64,000 nucleotides of DNA from JAPOXR01 sp965221815 (GTDB lineage Bacteria > Pseudomonadota > Alphaproteobacteria > Rhodobacterales > Rhodobacteraceae): assembly GCA_965221815.1 (NCBI GenBank), contig OZ244915.1, forward strand, positions 1,240,001 through 1,304,000. Reading direction: 5' to 3'. The stretch's first letter is position 1, and every line of letters starts with the position of its first letter. Of this stretch, positions 18,008 through 26,934 are shown piece by piece. A model generated the notes under the pieces. That model had not been told where the DNA came from. It did no database searches and saw only the letters and a program-made list of their open reading frames with translations. A program made the translations under genes and the position numbers.

Positions 18008-18927
18008 TGCATGACTTGCCAATGGAAGTGACAGAGGAAGTCGCGGACGCAATTTCGAGCGGGATTCCGGTGGTGGCACTTGAATCATCAATCATTGCCC
18101 AAGGTCTGCCACAACCCGAGAATATTGTTACCGCTGTTGCTGCCGAGGGTGAAATTCGGAATCAGGGTGCGATACCGGCAACCATTGCCATAATTGACGG
18201 CGTCATCAGGATCGGTTTGAACCCAGATGAAATCGAAATGTTGGGTTCAGGTATTGAATTGCCCAAAGCGGGACGGGCTGAACTTCCGCTGATCTTGACC
18301 GCAGGTATAACAGCCGCCACGTCGGTGTCCGCGACAATGATCTGTTCGAATTTGGCCGGAATCCGTGTGTTTGCGACCGGTGGAATTGGCGGTGTTCACA
18401 GAAATGTTGTGGAAACCTATGATATCTCACAAGACTTGCTTGAGTTCTGCCACACGCAGATTGTCGTCGTCGCATCGGGCGCCAAGGCTGTTCTTGATCT
18501 GCGCAAAACGTATGAAATGTTGGAGACTTTGGGGGTTTCAGTCCTTGCCTATGAGTTAAGGGAGCTTCCAGCATTCTGGTCGCGTTGCTCGGGAATTCGC
18601 TCTTCAATAGTGGTCGATGATCCCGTGGATTTTGCGAATTCTTTAGCCATGCGCCGACAGTTGGGTATGGGGGGTGGAATTCTTGCTGCCAATCCTATTC
18701 CTGAGGAATCCGAGATTCCTTTATCGCAGGTTGAAGCTTGGATTGATGAAGCTCTCAAACAAGCGTCTTTGGAAGACATTACTGGAAAACACGTGACGCC
18801 TTACCTGCTGAGCTGTCTGGCTGAGATGTCTGAGGGTGAAACGGTGCGGGCAAATATGAGTCTTGTCCATAACAATGCGAAGCTGGCAGCCCAGATTGCG
18901 ACATGCTTTGGCAAGCTTGACCTATGA
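18007..18927 (+). CDS. psuG: Pseudouridine-5'-phosphate glycosidase
   Basis: 306-aa enzyme that splits pseudouridine 5'-phosphate into uracil and ribose 5-phosphate, completing pseudouridine salvage with the upstream kinase. Diagnostic blocks: VALESSIIAQGLPQPEN, FATGGIGGVHR, and the C-terminal GMGGGILAANPIP and ITGKHVTPYLL. The start codon overlaps the kinase stop (ATAATG), so the two are coupled. Confidence 0.95.
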   Translation: MHDLPMEVTEEVADAISSGIPVVALESSIIAQGLPQPENIVTAVAAEGEIRNQGAIPATIAIIDGVIRIGLNPDEIEMLGSGIELPKAGRAELPLILTAGITAATSVSATMICSNLAGIRVFATGGIGGVHRNVVETYDISQDLLEFCHTQIVVVASGAKAVLDLRKTYEMLETLGVSVLAYELRELPAFWSRCSGIRSSIVVDDPVDFANSLAMRRQLGMGGGILAANPIPEESEIPLSQVEAWIDEALKQASLEDITGKHVTPYLLSCLAEMSEGETVRANMSLVHNNAKLAAQIATCFGKLDL

Positions 18928-19057
18928 ATTGTCAACCACACCTTTGCATTTCAGAATCCATCACAGTCATTTTATGCATGAACCGTCGTGATCGGATTGA
19001 GTTGGCGGTTGGAACTTGTCGATTCCACGGGTCTGTCTTTTGTGGGAAGGTCAAATT

Positions 19058-19708
19058 TTGAAGATATTTTCAGCTCTTCGGGCAAACTTCATTACTGGTC
19101 TGGTTGTTGTCGCTCCCGTTGGTTTGACAATCTATTTGGTATGGACCGTAGTAGGGGTTATTGATTCCTGGGTTTTGCCTTTAATCCCTGAGCGATATCA
19201 GCCGGCATCGTTTCTTGGCATCAACATTCGTGGTGCCGGGCTCGCCGTTTTTCTGATCTTTACTGTGATTATGGGGTATATTGCCAAAGGTCTCATTGGA
19301 CGTTGGCTTCTGTCGCGTGGTGAAATGCTGGTGGCCCAAATGCCGGTGGTGCGTTCAATCTACCGCGGATTGAAGCAAATTGCAGAAGCCCTCATTGACA
19401 AGTCAGCCATGTCATTTGATCGTGTCTGCCTGATCGAATATCCCCTTGCCGGAACCTGGGCAATTGCCTTTTATTCCAATGATGCTCAGGGCGAGATTCG
19501 TGAGAATCTTAACACAGAACGCAAATTTGTCAGCGTATTCGTCCCGACAACGCCCAACCCGACATCTGGCTTCCTACTTTTCGTCCCTGAAGACAGTCTT
19601 GTCTATCTTGAAATGACTGTTGAGGATGCTGCAAAACTCGTCATTTCAGGCGGCCTGGTCTATCCAAAAACCGATATCGCCGAACATCCGCAATTGGCGA
19701 GCGATTGA
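19058..19708 (+). CDS. DUF502 family membrane protein
   Basis: 216 aa with two N-terminal membrane helices (about residues 8-32 and 52-75), then a soluble domain with the family blocks MPVVRSIYRGLKQI and VPTTPNPTSGFLLFVP. DUF502 proteins are widespread and of unknown function. The start is taken as TTG 19058, which has GGAAGG eight bases upstream, rather than TTG 19016. Stands alone between psuG and a convergent transporter gene. Confidence 0.85.
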   Translation: MKIFSALRANFITGLVVVAPVGLTIYLVWTVVGVIDSWVLPLIPERYQPASFLGINIRGAGLAVFLIFTVIMGYIAKGLIGRWLLSRGEMLVAQMPVVRSIYRGLKQIAEALIDKSAMSFDRVCLIEYPLAGTWAIAFYSNDAQGEIRENLNTERKFVSVFVPTTPNPTSGFLLFVPEDSLVYLEMTVEDAAKLVISGGLVYPKTDIAEHPQLASD

Positions 19709-19736
19709 GAGCGAGCGGCACGCATCAAGCGTGAAT

Positions 19737-21566
19737 TCACTCCTCATACCACCAAACATCGGGTAAGAATCCGATCCAATCGCCGTAGACTGGCAGTGAG
19801 TCAGGGTATTTGAGTTCTTTGCGGTGGGCAATTCTTGAATGGTCGGAGTACCAGACAGGGATCACGTAGCGACCCGTCGTCAAGATGCGATCTAAACCGC
19901 GCACAGCTGCCAAGAAGTCATCCTGTTTGGTTGACGACAGCATGGTTGAAATCATATCGTCGATGGCGTCGCTGGCAACTCCCATCCAATTTCTTGAACC
20001 TTCGTCGTTCACGCTATCGCGGCCCCAATAGAGGTATTGCTCATTACCAGGACTCAAAGACATGGCACGGCTATACCACGTCATGTCGAAGTCGAATCGG
20101 TTTGTGCGCTCCTTATATTGTGCGCTATCAATGACAGTGATTGCGGGGCTAATTCCCAGTCGTAACAGGGCTTCCGAAAAAATATTTGCGATCGCCTGGG
20201 TTTCATTGGCCCCTTGTGCCAGGAGAATTTCAAAGGTGAATTCCTTGCCCTGCTCGTTGCGCATAACTCCATTCGCATCAACGAACCAACCCGCTTCCGA
20301 GAATCGCGACAGGGCCTTTCGAATATTTACACGATTACGCTCTGAACCGTCTGATTTTGGTAACGAATAACCATCCAGTGCTCCCGGGAGCAATTCATTG
20401 CGATGCCGCTCTAAAAGGGATCTGACCTTACCTTCAGCGGGTCCGGTTTGCATACCAAGGGCGGAGTTTGAGAAATAGGATTGAATCCGAGGCTGTTTGC
20501 CATCGTTGAGTGTATTATTGATAAACTCGAAATTGAAAGCATGAATCAGTGCATCGCGGACTCGCCAATCACGAAACAGGTCACGCCGCGTATTGAAAAC
20601 AAATCCTCTAATTCCCGAGGGCCGACCATGCGGTATGACTGACTTGACGATCTGCCCTTCCATGACGGCAGGAAAATCATATTGATTTTCCCATTTGCCC
20701 GCATTCCATTCTCTATAGATATCAATTTCACCCGCCTTGAAGGCTTCAAAAACAATCCCCGAATCGCCAAAATACTCGTATCTCAGTTCTGCAAAATTAT
20801 GACGGCCGCGGTTGAGTCCCAAATCGTTCCCCCAGTAGTTGGGGTTGCGCCTTAATGTGAGATATCGCCCCGGTTCAAAATCATCGAGCAGATAGGGACC
20901 AGAACCTGTGGGAACATCCATTGTGCTTGCGCTAAAATCACGTCCCTCCCAGTCAGCCTTTCTCAAGATTGGCCGCAAACCGAGTATCAGTGGCAATTCC
21001 CGATCGGCAACCTTGAAATCAAACCTCACTGACCTCTCTCCGGTTTGTTCAACAGAGTCGATCTTACTCCATGCGGTGCGATAGCGCGGATGTCCCTGTG
21101 TACCCAACACCTCAAATGACCAGATGACATCTTCTACGGTGACCGGCGACCCATCGGAGAATCTGGCAGTATCGCGAAGCGTGAACTCGACATAATTTCG
21201 CTGTTCATCAGTTTCAATTGATTCTGCCAACAATCCATAAAGCGAAAATGGCTCGTCCCAATTTCTGCCCATCAGGGGTTCAAAAACCAAGCTGCGCAAT
21301 ACCCACGGAGCCCGACCTTTGACAATCCACGGATTGAGCGAGTCGAATGATCCTGATGCACCAAAAACGACCTTACCACCGCGGGGTGCATCCGGGTTCG
21401 CGTATTGGAGCGACGGGAAGTCAGCCTCAAGCTCAGCTGTTCCGTACATGGCTATTCCGTGTTGTGGGGCTGCTTTGACAACAGTGGCGGCAAAAGAAAC
21501 CAAAACCAGAAACTTGAATATTATGCAGGCTGCGCAAACCGTAAGGGTTTTTGGTTTTTGTAACAT
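19737..21566 (-). CDS. Extracellular solute-binding protein, YejA-like (peptide/microcin C type)
   Basis: 609-aa periplasmic binding protein of family 5 (SBP_bac_5). An N-terminal signal peptide (hydrophobic VCAACIIFKFLVLVSFAA, cleavage near VKA-AP) is followed by YGTAELEADFPSLQYANPDA and GTFDSLNP-like sequence (GSFDSLNPWI) typical of YejA. Such proteins deliver oligopeptides to the YejBEF importer. No permease or ATPase genes are adjacent, so the rest of the transporter must be elsewhere. The downstream neighbour converges from the other strand 28 bases away. Confidence 0.88.
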   Translation of the reverse strand: MLQKPKTLTVCAACIIFKFLVLVSFAATVVKAAPQHGIAMYGTAELEADFPSLQYANPDAPRGGKVVFGASGSFDSLNPWIVKGRAPWVLRSLVFEPLMGRNWDEPFSLYGLLAESIETDEQRNYVEFTLRDTARFSDGSPVTVEDVIWSFEVLGTQGHPRYRTAWSKIDSVEQTGERSVRFDFKVADRELPLILGLRPILRKADWEGRDFSASTMDVPTGSGPYLLDDFEPGRYLTLRRNPNYWGNDLGLNRGRHNFAELRYEYFGDSGIVFEAFKAGEIDIYREWNAGKWENQYDFPAVMEGQIVKSVIPHGRPSGIRGFVFNTRRDLFRDWRVRDALIHAFNFEFINNTLNDGKQPRIQSYFSNSALGMQTGPAEGKVRSLLERHRNELLPGALDGYSLPKSDGSERNRVNIRKALSRFSEAGWFVDANGVMRNEQGKEFTFEILLAQGANETQAIANIFSEALLRLGISPAITVIDSAQYKERTNRFDFDMTWYSRAMSLSPGNEQYLYWGRDSVNDEGSRNWMGVASDAIDDMISTMLSSTKQDDFLAAVRGLDRILTTGRYVIPVWYSDHSRIAHRKELKYPDSLPVYGDWIGFLPDVWWYEE

Positions 21567-21654
21567 AACGGCAACACCTGCTAAGATTTGTATAGTGAGG
21601 GGATATAGCGGTCACAATCCTATTGCCAACTAAAAAATCTAGGAATAATTAGGA

Positions 21655-21733
21655 TGCACTGCTCGATAGGTTTCTTGCCTGTATGAAACCTGCCTCATAT
21701 TACTCAGCGCCCGCTTCGGCGGGCGTCTTTTTT
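21655..21733 (+). ncRNA. Candidate small RNA ending in a strong terminator
   Basis: A short region with two hairpins and no ORF: AGGTTTC/GAAACCT (21668-21674 with 21685-21691) and the terminator stem (21708-21725). TTGCCA at 21623 with TAATTA 17 bases later could be a promoter. A plus-strand terminator here cannot serve the upstream gene, which is on the minus strand, so it needs its own short transcript. Evidence is structural only. Confidence 0.35.
21707..21733 (+). terminator. Rho-independent terminator
   Basis: Perfect 7-bp stem CGCCCGC-TTCG-GCGGGCG with a stable TTCG loop, followed by TCTTTTTT. A textbook intrinsic terminator on the plus strand. Confidence 0.9.
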
Positions 21734-21805
21734 GCTGTGTCGCAGAGCAACCCTCGCAATCAGATGATTGTTCAACAGAGATTGATGATAGCGCCTTGTC
21801 GTAAG

Positions 21806-21836
21806 TTTAGTTTATTAAATAATCATATAAACTAAA
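21806..21836. repeat. AT-rich inverted repeat
   Basis: TTTAGTTTAT and ATAAACTAAA form a perfect 10-base inverted repeat around an 11-base AT-rich spacer, 38 bases before the left end of the first ISKra4-like element. It could be an operator or a preferred insertion region. Confidence 0.7.
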
Positions 21837-21935
21837 TCAACTGATATGATGGAATCGGGGTTGGTTCAGGAAAGGGAGAGTACCGCAAAGTGTGGGGCAG
21901 TTGCATTTGATCTGTGCGGGTGCCAGACGTCATGT

Positions 21936-22595
21936 ATGTCCGAAGCTCTGCAGATTTATCAGTTGAAGGTTCGTCTTCTCGGGGTCAGCCCGATGATCTG
22001 GCGGCGGGTGCGGGTCTTGGATTCGACGACCCTGCGGGAGTTGCATGGGATTCTTCAGGTGGCGATGGGCTGGGAGGGTCTCCACCTGTCTGCCTTTGAG
22101 ATTGATGCGGTTCAGTATGGGGCGTGTGCATTGCATGTGGCGAGTCCGGATGTTGCCCTCCGGGATTTCGGGTTTCGTGAGCGGGATCGGTTGTCCTATA
22201 TCTATGACATGGGCGATGATTGGGCGCATGAGATCCGGGTGGAGACGATTGGCCCGGCGGAGACCTGCCCATCTGTGCCCCGGTGCACCGGGGGATCCCG
22301 GCCCTGTCCGCCTGAGGAGTGCGGTGGCCCCCCGGGGTATCGCGTGCGGCGGGATGAAGCGAATGGGTTTGACGCCTGGGAGGATCTGGGGACGATGGTC
22401 GCCTGGCTCAGCGATCTGGCCGGGCGGCAGCCCCCCGGCTTGACGGTTCAGGATGTCCTGACCGAAGACATGGAAGCGACCCTGCAGCGTGTCGTGGCGC
22501 GGGGTCCCTCTGTGGAGGAGACGTTTTCCCGCCGGTCTGTGAACCGCCGGTTCCGGGCCGGAGATCACCGGGAATTCATGCATCAGCAACTGTGA
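21936..22595 (+). CDS. Plasmid pRiA4b ORF-3 family protein (element passenger)
   Basis: 219-aa protein of the pRiA4b ORF-3 family, named after a plasmid gene and often found in mobile elements; biochemical role unknown. Family marks are YQLKVRLLGVSPMIWRRVRV and RELHGILQVAMGW near the N-terminus and YIYDMGDDWAHEI in the middle. ATG 21936 is chosen because an upstream in-frame ATG lies outside the inverted repeat and so is not part of the element. First of three genes in the element. Confidence 0.8.
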   Translation: MSEALQIYQLKVRLLGVSPMIWRRVRVLDSTTLRELHGILQVAMGWEGLHLSAFEIDAVQYGACALHVASPDVALRDFGFRERDRLSYIYDMGDDWAHEIRVETIGPAETCPSVPRCTGGSRPCPPEECGGPPGYRVRRDEANGFDAWEDLGTMVAWLSDLAGRQPPGLTVQDVLTEDMEATLQRVVARGPSVEETFSRRSVNRRFRAGDHREFMHQQL

Positions 22596-22715
22596 GGGCG
22601 GTGTCCACAACCGATCGATTGTGAACAGGCCCCCCAGACCTGCCCACAAGTTCGTTTGACAATCTTGTGGACAGGGGTATCATTCCGGACACCCTTTGTA
22701 AACGCATGGAGTCGG

Positions 22716-23321
22716 ATGTCCCGAACTTTTACCTATGCCCGCGTCTCGTCCCTCGAGCAGACGGTGGACAATCAGCTTCAGGAGATTGCTGCCGCGGGTT
22801 TCACGGTGGAGCCGCACCGCATTGTCATGGACACCGTGTCCGGATCTGTGGCGATGGCGCGCCGCCGCGGGTTCCGCCGTCTGTTGGACAAGATGGAGCG
22901 GGGCGATGTGCTGATTGTCTCGAAGCTGGATCGATTGGGCCGCGATGCCATTGATGTCAGTACCACCGTGGCCCGGCTCGAATCCCTGGGGATCCGCGTG
23001 CATTGCCTGGCGCTGGGGGGTGTGGATCTGACCAGTTCCGCCGGCCGGATGACGATGAATGTGATCAACGCTGTCGCCCAGTTCGAGCGCGATCTGCTGA
23101 TCGAGCGCACCCAGGCCGGGCTGGCCCGCGCCCGGGCGCAGGGCAAACCCCTCGGCCGCCCCCGGACCTTGTCCCCGGCCCAACAGACCGCGGTCCGGGA
23201 TCGCATCGCCCGGGGGGCGACGGTCTCGGCGTTGGCCCGGGAGATGGGGGCCAGTCGCCAGACCATCATGCGGGCGCGGGACGCCCACAACGATTCGCAG
23301 AAGACGGAGAACAGACAATGA
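22716..23321 (+). CDS. Serine recombinase (resolvase/invertase family)
   Basis: 201-aa small serine recombinase. The N-terminal YARVSS holds the catalytic serine (Ser11). VSKLDRLGRDAIDVS, GRMTMNVINAVAQFERDLLIERTQAG and a C-terminal helix-turn-helix (ISKra-independent DNA binding, ATVSALAREMGASRQTI) follow. ATG 22716 has GGAG upstream. The stop overlaps the transposase start (ATGA), so it is produced together with the transposase. It may resolve cointegrates or help in target choice; this is inferred. Confidence 0.9.
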   Translation: MSRTFTYARVSSLEQTVDNQLQEIAAAGFTVEPHRIVMDTVSGSVAMARRRGFRRLLDKMERGDVLIVSKLDRLGRDAIDVSTTVARLESLGIRVHCLALGGVDLTSSAGRMTMNVINAVAQFERDLLIERTQAGLARARAQGKPLGRPRTLSPAQQTAVRDRIARGATVSALAREMGASRQTIMRARDAHNDSQKTENRQ

Positions 23322-24703
23322 AGATTGAGATCACCGTGGCGATCACGGCCCCGGACGGGACCGTCCACACGGACACCATCGCGACCCTGGACAAGCGCAC
23401 GGAGACCTCCGGTGATCTCGGCCTGTCCATCGCCGAGGGCAAGGCCATTCTGTTGCAGCTCCAGCAGGACATTGTCACCGCGCAATGCGCGGCCTATTGT
23501 GCGGCGCGCGCCTGTTGTCCGGCCAGTGGGCGGAAGCTGCGTGACAAGGGACACCGGGAGATCCGCTACCGCACGGTGTTCGGTGATGTCACGGTGGACA
23601 GTCCCCGTTATTATCAGGCCCCCGGGCATGCGGGTGCGGCCCAGACCTTCAGCCCGCTGACCGATCTCCTCCCCGATCATGTTGCCCCGGAGTTGCTCTG
23701 GCTGGAAACGAAATGGGCCTCACTGGTCTCGTTCGGGGTCACGGCCGATCTGCTGAAGGATGTCCTGCCGATCGATCAGCGGCTCAATCCGGAGACCATC
23801 CGCCGCCATCTGGGACGGATGGCCACGCGGATGGAAGACGAACTCGCCGTGGAGCGGTTCAGCTTCATTGACACCTGTCCCGCCCAGCGCGCCGCGCTCC
23901 CCAATCCCGACGGATCGATCACGGTGGGGATCGATGGGGGTTATATCCGCGCGCGTGAAGACGGTCAGACGCATTTTGAAGTGACGGTGGGCAAATCAAT
24001 CCCCCGGGAGCGTCCGAGCCGCTATCTGGGCCTTGTGCAATGCCATGACGCAAAGCCCAAACGCCGCCTGCACACGATCCTGAAAGACCAGGGCTGGCAG
24101 GAGAACCAACCGGTGACCTTCATGACGGATGGCGGGGACACGGTCATCAACATGGCCCAGTTCATGGCCCCGGCATCTGAACAGATTCTCGACGGGTTCC
24201 AGATCACCATGCGGATCACGGTCCTGCGGCAATATGTGAAGGGATTGGCGCATCACAATGGCAACGCGGCCAAGGAGCTGGACCGGTCTCTCCGCCGGAT
24301 CAAGGGCTTCCTCTGGCACGGCAACCTGCATGAGGGACAGGCATTCATCGCAGATCTGGTGGATGATCTGGATGACATCGAGACAAATTATGCCAGCATC
24401 AAGGCCCTGCGCAAAGCCGCCGGCGAATTCCAGACCTCTATCGCGAACAACCGGACGATGATCCCGAACTCTGCCGAGCGGCGACGCGACGGAGAACGGG
24501 TCTCCACCGGCTTTGTCGAAAGCACCGTCAATACGGTTGTGGGGAAACGCTTTGCAAAGAAACAGCAGATGCGCTGGTCACAACAGGGCGCCCACCTCAT
24601 GCTTCAGACCCGGACACGAACTCTCGATGGCACCCTGCGTCACACATTCGAACACTGGTATCCCGGCCTGTCAACTCAGGCAGAAACCCGAATGGCCGCC
24701 TGA
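23318..24703 (+). CDS. ISKra4 family transposase
   Basis: 461-aa transposase. ISKra4 marks: a conserved YRTVFGDVTVDSPRYY block near residue 90, GIDGGYIRAR with one catalytic acid, FMTDGGDTVINM with another, and the C-terminal STGFVESTVNTVVGKRFAKK region. ATG 23318 overlaps the recombinase stop, ruling out the longer upstream frame as the natural start. The stop lies three bases before the right inverted repeat. Appears intact. Confidence 0.9.
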   Translation: MKIEITVAITAPDGTVHTDTIATLDKRTETSGDLGLSIAEGKAILLQLQQDIVTAQCAAYCAARACCPASGRKLRDKGHREIRYRTVFGDVTVDSPRYYQAPGHAGAAQTFSPLTDLLPDHVAPELLWLETKWASLVSFGVTADLLKDVLPIDQRLNPETIRRHLGRMATRMEDELAVERFSFIDTCPAQRAALPNPDGSITVGIDGGYIRAREDGQTHFEVTVGKSIPRERPSRYLGLVQCHDAKPKRRLHTILKDQGWQENQPVTFMTDGGDTVINMAQFMAPASEQILDGFQITMRITVLRQYVKGLAHHNGNAAKELDRSLRRIKGFLWHGNLHEGQAFIADLVDDLDDIETNYASIKALRKAAGEFQTSIANNRTMIPNSAERRRDGERVSTGFVESTVNTVVGKRFAKKQQMRWSQQGAHLMLQTRTRTLDGTLRHTFEHWYPGLSTQAETRMAA

Positions 24704-24831
24704 ATTGCCCCACACTTTGCGGTACTCTCCAGATCTGCTGCATCCCCACCCCGATCAGACAATTCCAATTTATCGGAATATATTTACGGAACGATCACAC
24801 CTGTCAAAACATCATCAAAATCTTGCCGTTT

Positions 24832-24948
24832 TTAACCCCCTTCGTGCGTAATGGGCCACGTCGGGCGCAACTTCCGGACCATCTCCCGGACCCGGACCAC
24901 GACTGCGGGATCTGAGGCCTCATCGATCATCGTGAAGAGTCGCCATAC
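24832..24948 (-). pseudogene. Fragment related to the 89-aa gene at 27253-27522
   Basis: On the minus strand the frame reads WRLFTMIDEASDPAVVV and then stops, close to LPLFTTMIDEAADPKTQ in the gene at 27253-27522; the underlying DNA (cctcat-atcatcgt) is also alike. It looks like a partial copy of that gene located just beyond the split nuclease gene, perhaps left by a tandem duplication. Confidence 0.45.
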
Positions 24949-25409
24949 TCAAGAAAGTCCGAATGCTCTTTATAGATTGTCAATCGTTGCCTTGAGCTTG
25001 CCATAATCCACAGGTTGGAAACCTTCCGTGCGTAAGCGGCCCACAGTCACGGATTTCTGATTCTTGAACGTCCGATCAATCTCGGCGGTCGCAATGACAA
25101 AAAACTTCCATTGCAAGTGATCAAGCGGGGCGTATTTCTCCGGGTCTGTCTCACACTCCAGGCACAGAACATAAATATCGGCCCAGCGTTTCGGAGATTC
25201 AGGAGGAGGTTTCCAATCCCGGGTGCGGCTCAGATTTGTGGGACACGCTCTGACTGATCTTTTTCCTGACATCCGGACAGCGCCCGTCGGAGCGGGTTTG
25301 TATCGGTCTCTGTATCGATCTATGTCCATTTCCGCCCACAGGAACACGGAGAGTCGGCATCACGGCTCCGGTTGGGTTTGGCGACAGGGCAGTCAGGAGA
25401 CACAGGCAG

Positions 25410-25781
25410 ATGGCAGTTCAAGATAAAGAGCGGGACAAAAAGCAGGAGTTCAGGCATCCAGAGGTGGTCGCGTATTTGCGGAGTCTGTCGGCCGCGGAGG
25501 CCGCGCTGAACCGACCGATGATCCGCCAGGATGGGGACGGTTTCCTCGAATACCGGATTTTCGATGGAACGGTGATCTGCCGCCGCATGGCGACGACGGA
25601 GTTGCCAGGGCATGAGGGGTCCGCGGCGCGGTCCCCTGATCTCCTGCCACGGCTCGAGAAGGAACTGGCCGCGACAGTGGTTGATCTGGATGCCGTCGAG
25701 ACCGCCCTGCGCGGTGATGCGCTGGTCGCGGCAGCGGCCCAATTGCGACTGCTGCTTGAAGCCCGGGATGACGGCCCTTGA
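25410..25781 (+). CDS. Accessory ORF of the second ISKra4-like element
   Basis: 123 aa, starting at ATG 25410 with AGGAGA upstream, inside the element. Mostly helical and charged, with no motif I recognise. It overlaps the transposase start by 14 bases in another frame, so it may be coupled to it or form its N-terminal part by frameshifting. Confidence 0.6.
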   Translation: MAVQDKERDKKQEFRHPEVVAYLRSLSAAEAALNRPMIRQDGDGFLEYRIFDGTVICRRMATTELPGHEGSAARSPDLLPRLEKELAATVVDLDAVETALRGDALVAAAAQLRLLLEARDDGP

Positions 25782-26934
25782 TCCCCCGCACTGCCCCCAT
25801 TGCGGGGGCCGTATGGCGCGCTGGGGAGACAAACGTCCCAAGACCTCTATGACCCGCCTGGGCAAGGTGACGGTGGCGCGGCGGCATTACCGCTGTTCGG
25901 CCTGTCGCACCGGCCTCTTCCCGCTGGACGCCGCGTTGCGTCTTGAGGGGCGGACAACAACACCGGGCTACGAGCGGATGGTCATGGCCGCCGCTGCGGA
26001 GGTCGGCAGTCGCCGCGCCGTGACGCTCCTTGAAGAGCTGAGCGGGACCCGGGTCAGCCGGTCCCGGTTTGACAGGCTGGCCCGCGCGCTGGGCAGGGAA
26101 GTGGTCGCGTTTGAGCGCAGGGATGTCCCCCCGGCGGCGGTGATTCCCACCCGGCCGGTGGTGGCGGCTGACGGGACCGGCGTGCCGATCCGGCCTGCCG
26201 AACTTGCCGGGCGCGCCGGCAAACAGGCGGATGGCACAGCCCGGACGCGCGAAGCCAAGCTGCTGCGCATCTGTGAAGTGGCGCCTGACCCCAAGGGCCG
26301 GATCAAGGCCGTTGCCGGGAGTATCACCCAATCATCAGTGATCGACAGCGCCCGGGCTCCCACCACCGGTGGGATGTCCGAGTTTGCCGCCCGCGTGAGG
26401 CGGGAGGCGCAGCGGCGCGGTGTGCTGGACAGCGCGGAGGCGGTGATCCTGTCCGATGGCGCCGCCTGGATCGAAAAGACGATGCGCACGGTCTTCGCCG
26501 GCATGCACCTGACCTTCGTGCTCGATCTGTTCCATGTCCTGGAAAGGCTTCAGGAGGCCCTGAAGGAGACGTTGGAAGACCCCGTGCGTCGTCAGACCAC
26601 TTTCGACCGGATCAAGGCCCGGATCAAGGCCGGTGAGGCAGCCCGGGTCCTCGCGGCGCTTGCCACACTGGCCAAGAGCTCACCCGCGATCAGGGCGTTC
26701 GTGAATTATTGCAGACCCAACCTGCACCGCATGCGCTACGATGTCTATACACGGCAGGGTCTCCCCTGCGGCAGCGGCCTCGTCGAAGGCGGCTGCCGGA
26801 CCGTTGTAGTCGATCGACTCAAAAAAAGCGGCAGCCGCTGGTCCGTTGACGGCGCCAACGCAATCATGGCTATCCGGTGCTGCCAGATGAACAACCGGGT
26901 CGCCGACTTCTTCCACTGGCGCGCTGCAGCATGA
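25768..26934 (+). CDS. ISKra4 family transposase (second type)
   Basis: 388-aa transposase beginning with a zinc-finger-like region (PHCPHCGGRM and a later YRCSACRTG pair of Cys-X2-Cys). VVAADGTGVPIR supplies one catalytic acid, LSDGAAWIEK another and PCGSGLVEGGCRTVVVDRLK the C-terminal block of the ISKra4/UPF0236 type. The stop lies just before the right inverted repeat. Intact. Confidence 0.9.
   Translation: MTALDPPHCPHCGGRMARWGDKRPKTSMTRLGKVTVARRHYRCSACRTGLFPLDAALRLEGRTTTPGYERMVMAAAAEVGSRRAVTLLEELSGTRVSRSRFDRLARALGREVVAFERRDVPPAAVIPTRPVVAADGTGVPIRPAELAGRAGKQADGTARTREAKLLRICEVAPDPKGRIKAVAGSITQSSVIDSARAPTTGGMSEFAARVRREAQRRGVLDSAEAVILSDGAAWIEKTMRTVFAGMHLTFVLDLFHVLERLQEALKETLEDPVRRQTTFDRIKARIKAGEAARVLAALATLAKSSPAIRAFVNYCRPNLHRMRYDVYTRQGLPCGSGLVEGGCRTVVVDRLKKSGSRWSVDGANAIMAIRCCQMNNRVADFFHWRAAA

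Larger units (their letters stand above)
21875..24730 (+). mobile_element. ISKra4-family insertion element carrying three genes
   Basis: 2856-bp element bounded by perfect 25-base inverted repeats: 21875-21899 (begins GGAGAGTACCGC) and 24706-24730 (ends GCGGTACTCTCC). It holds a pRiA4b ORF-3-like gene, a serine recombinase and an ISKra4-type transposase, all on the plus strand. I see no target duplication directly next to the repeats. The block is visibly richer in G+C than the chromosome to its left. Confidence 0.85.

Noticed and set aside
22680..23680. Long minus-strand open frames over the serine recombinase and transposase start
   Set aside because: Composition artefacts of G+C-rich coding DNA; no motif, and the plus-strand genes are well supported.
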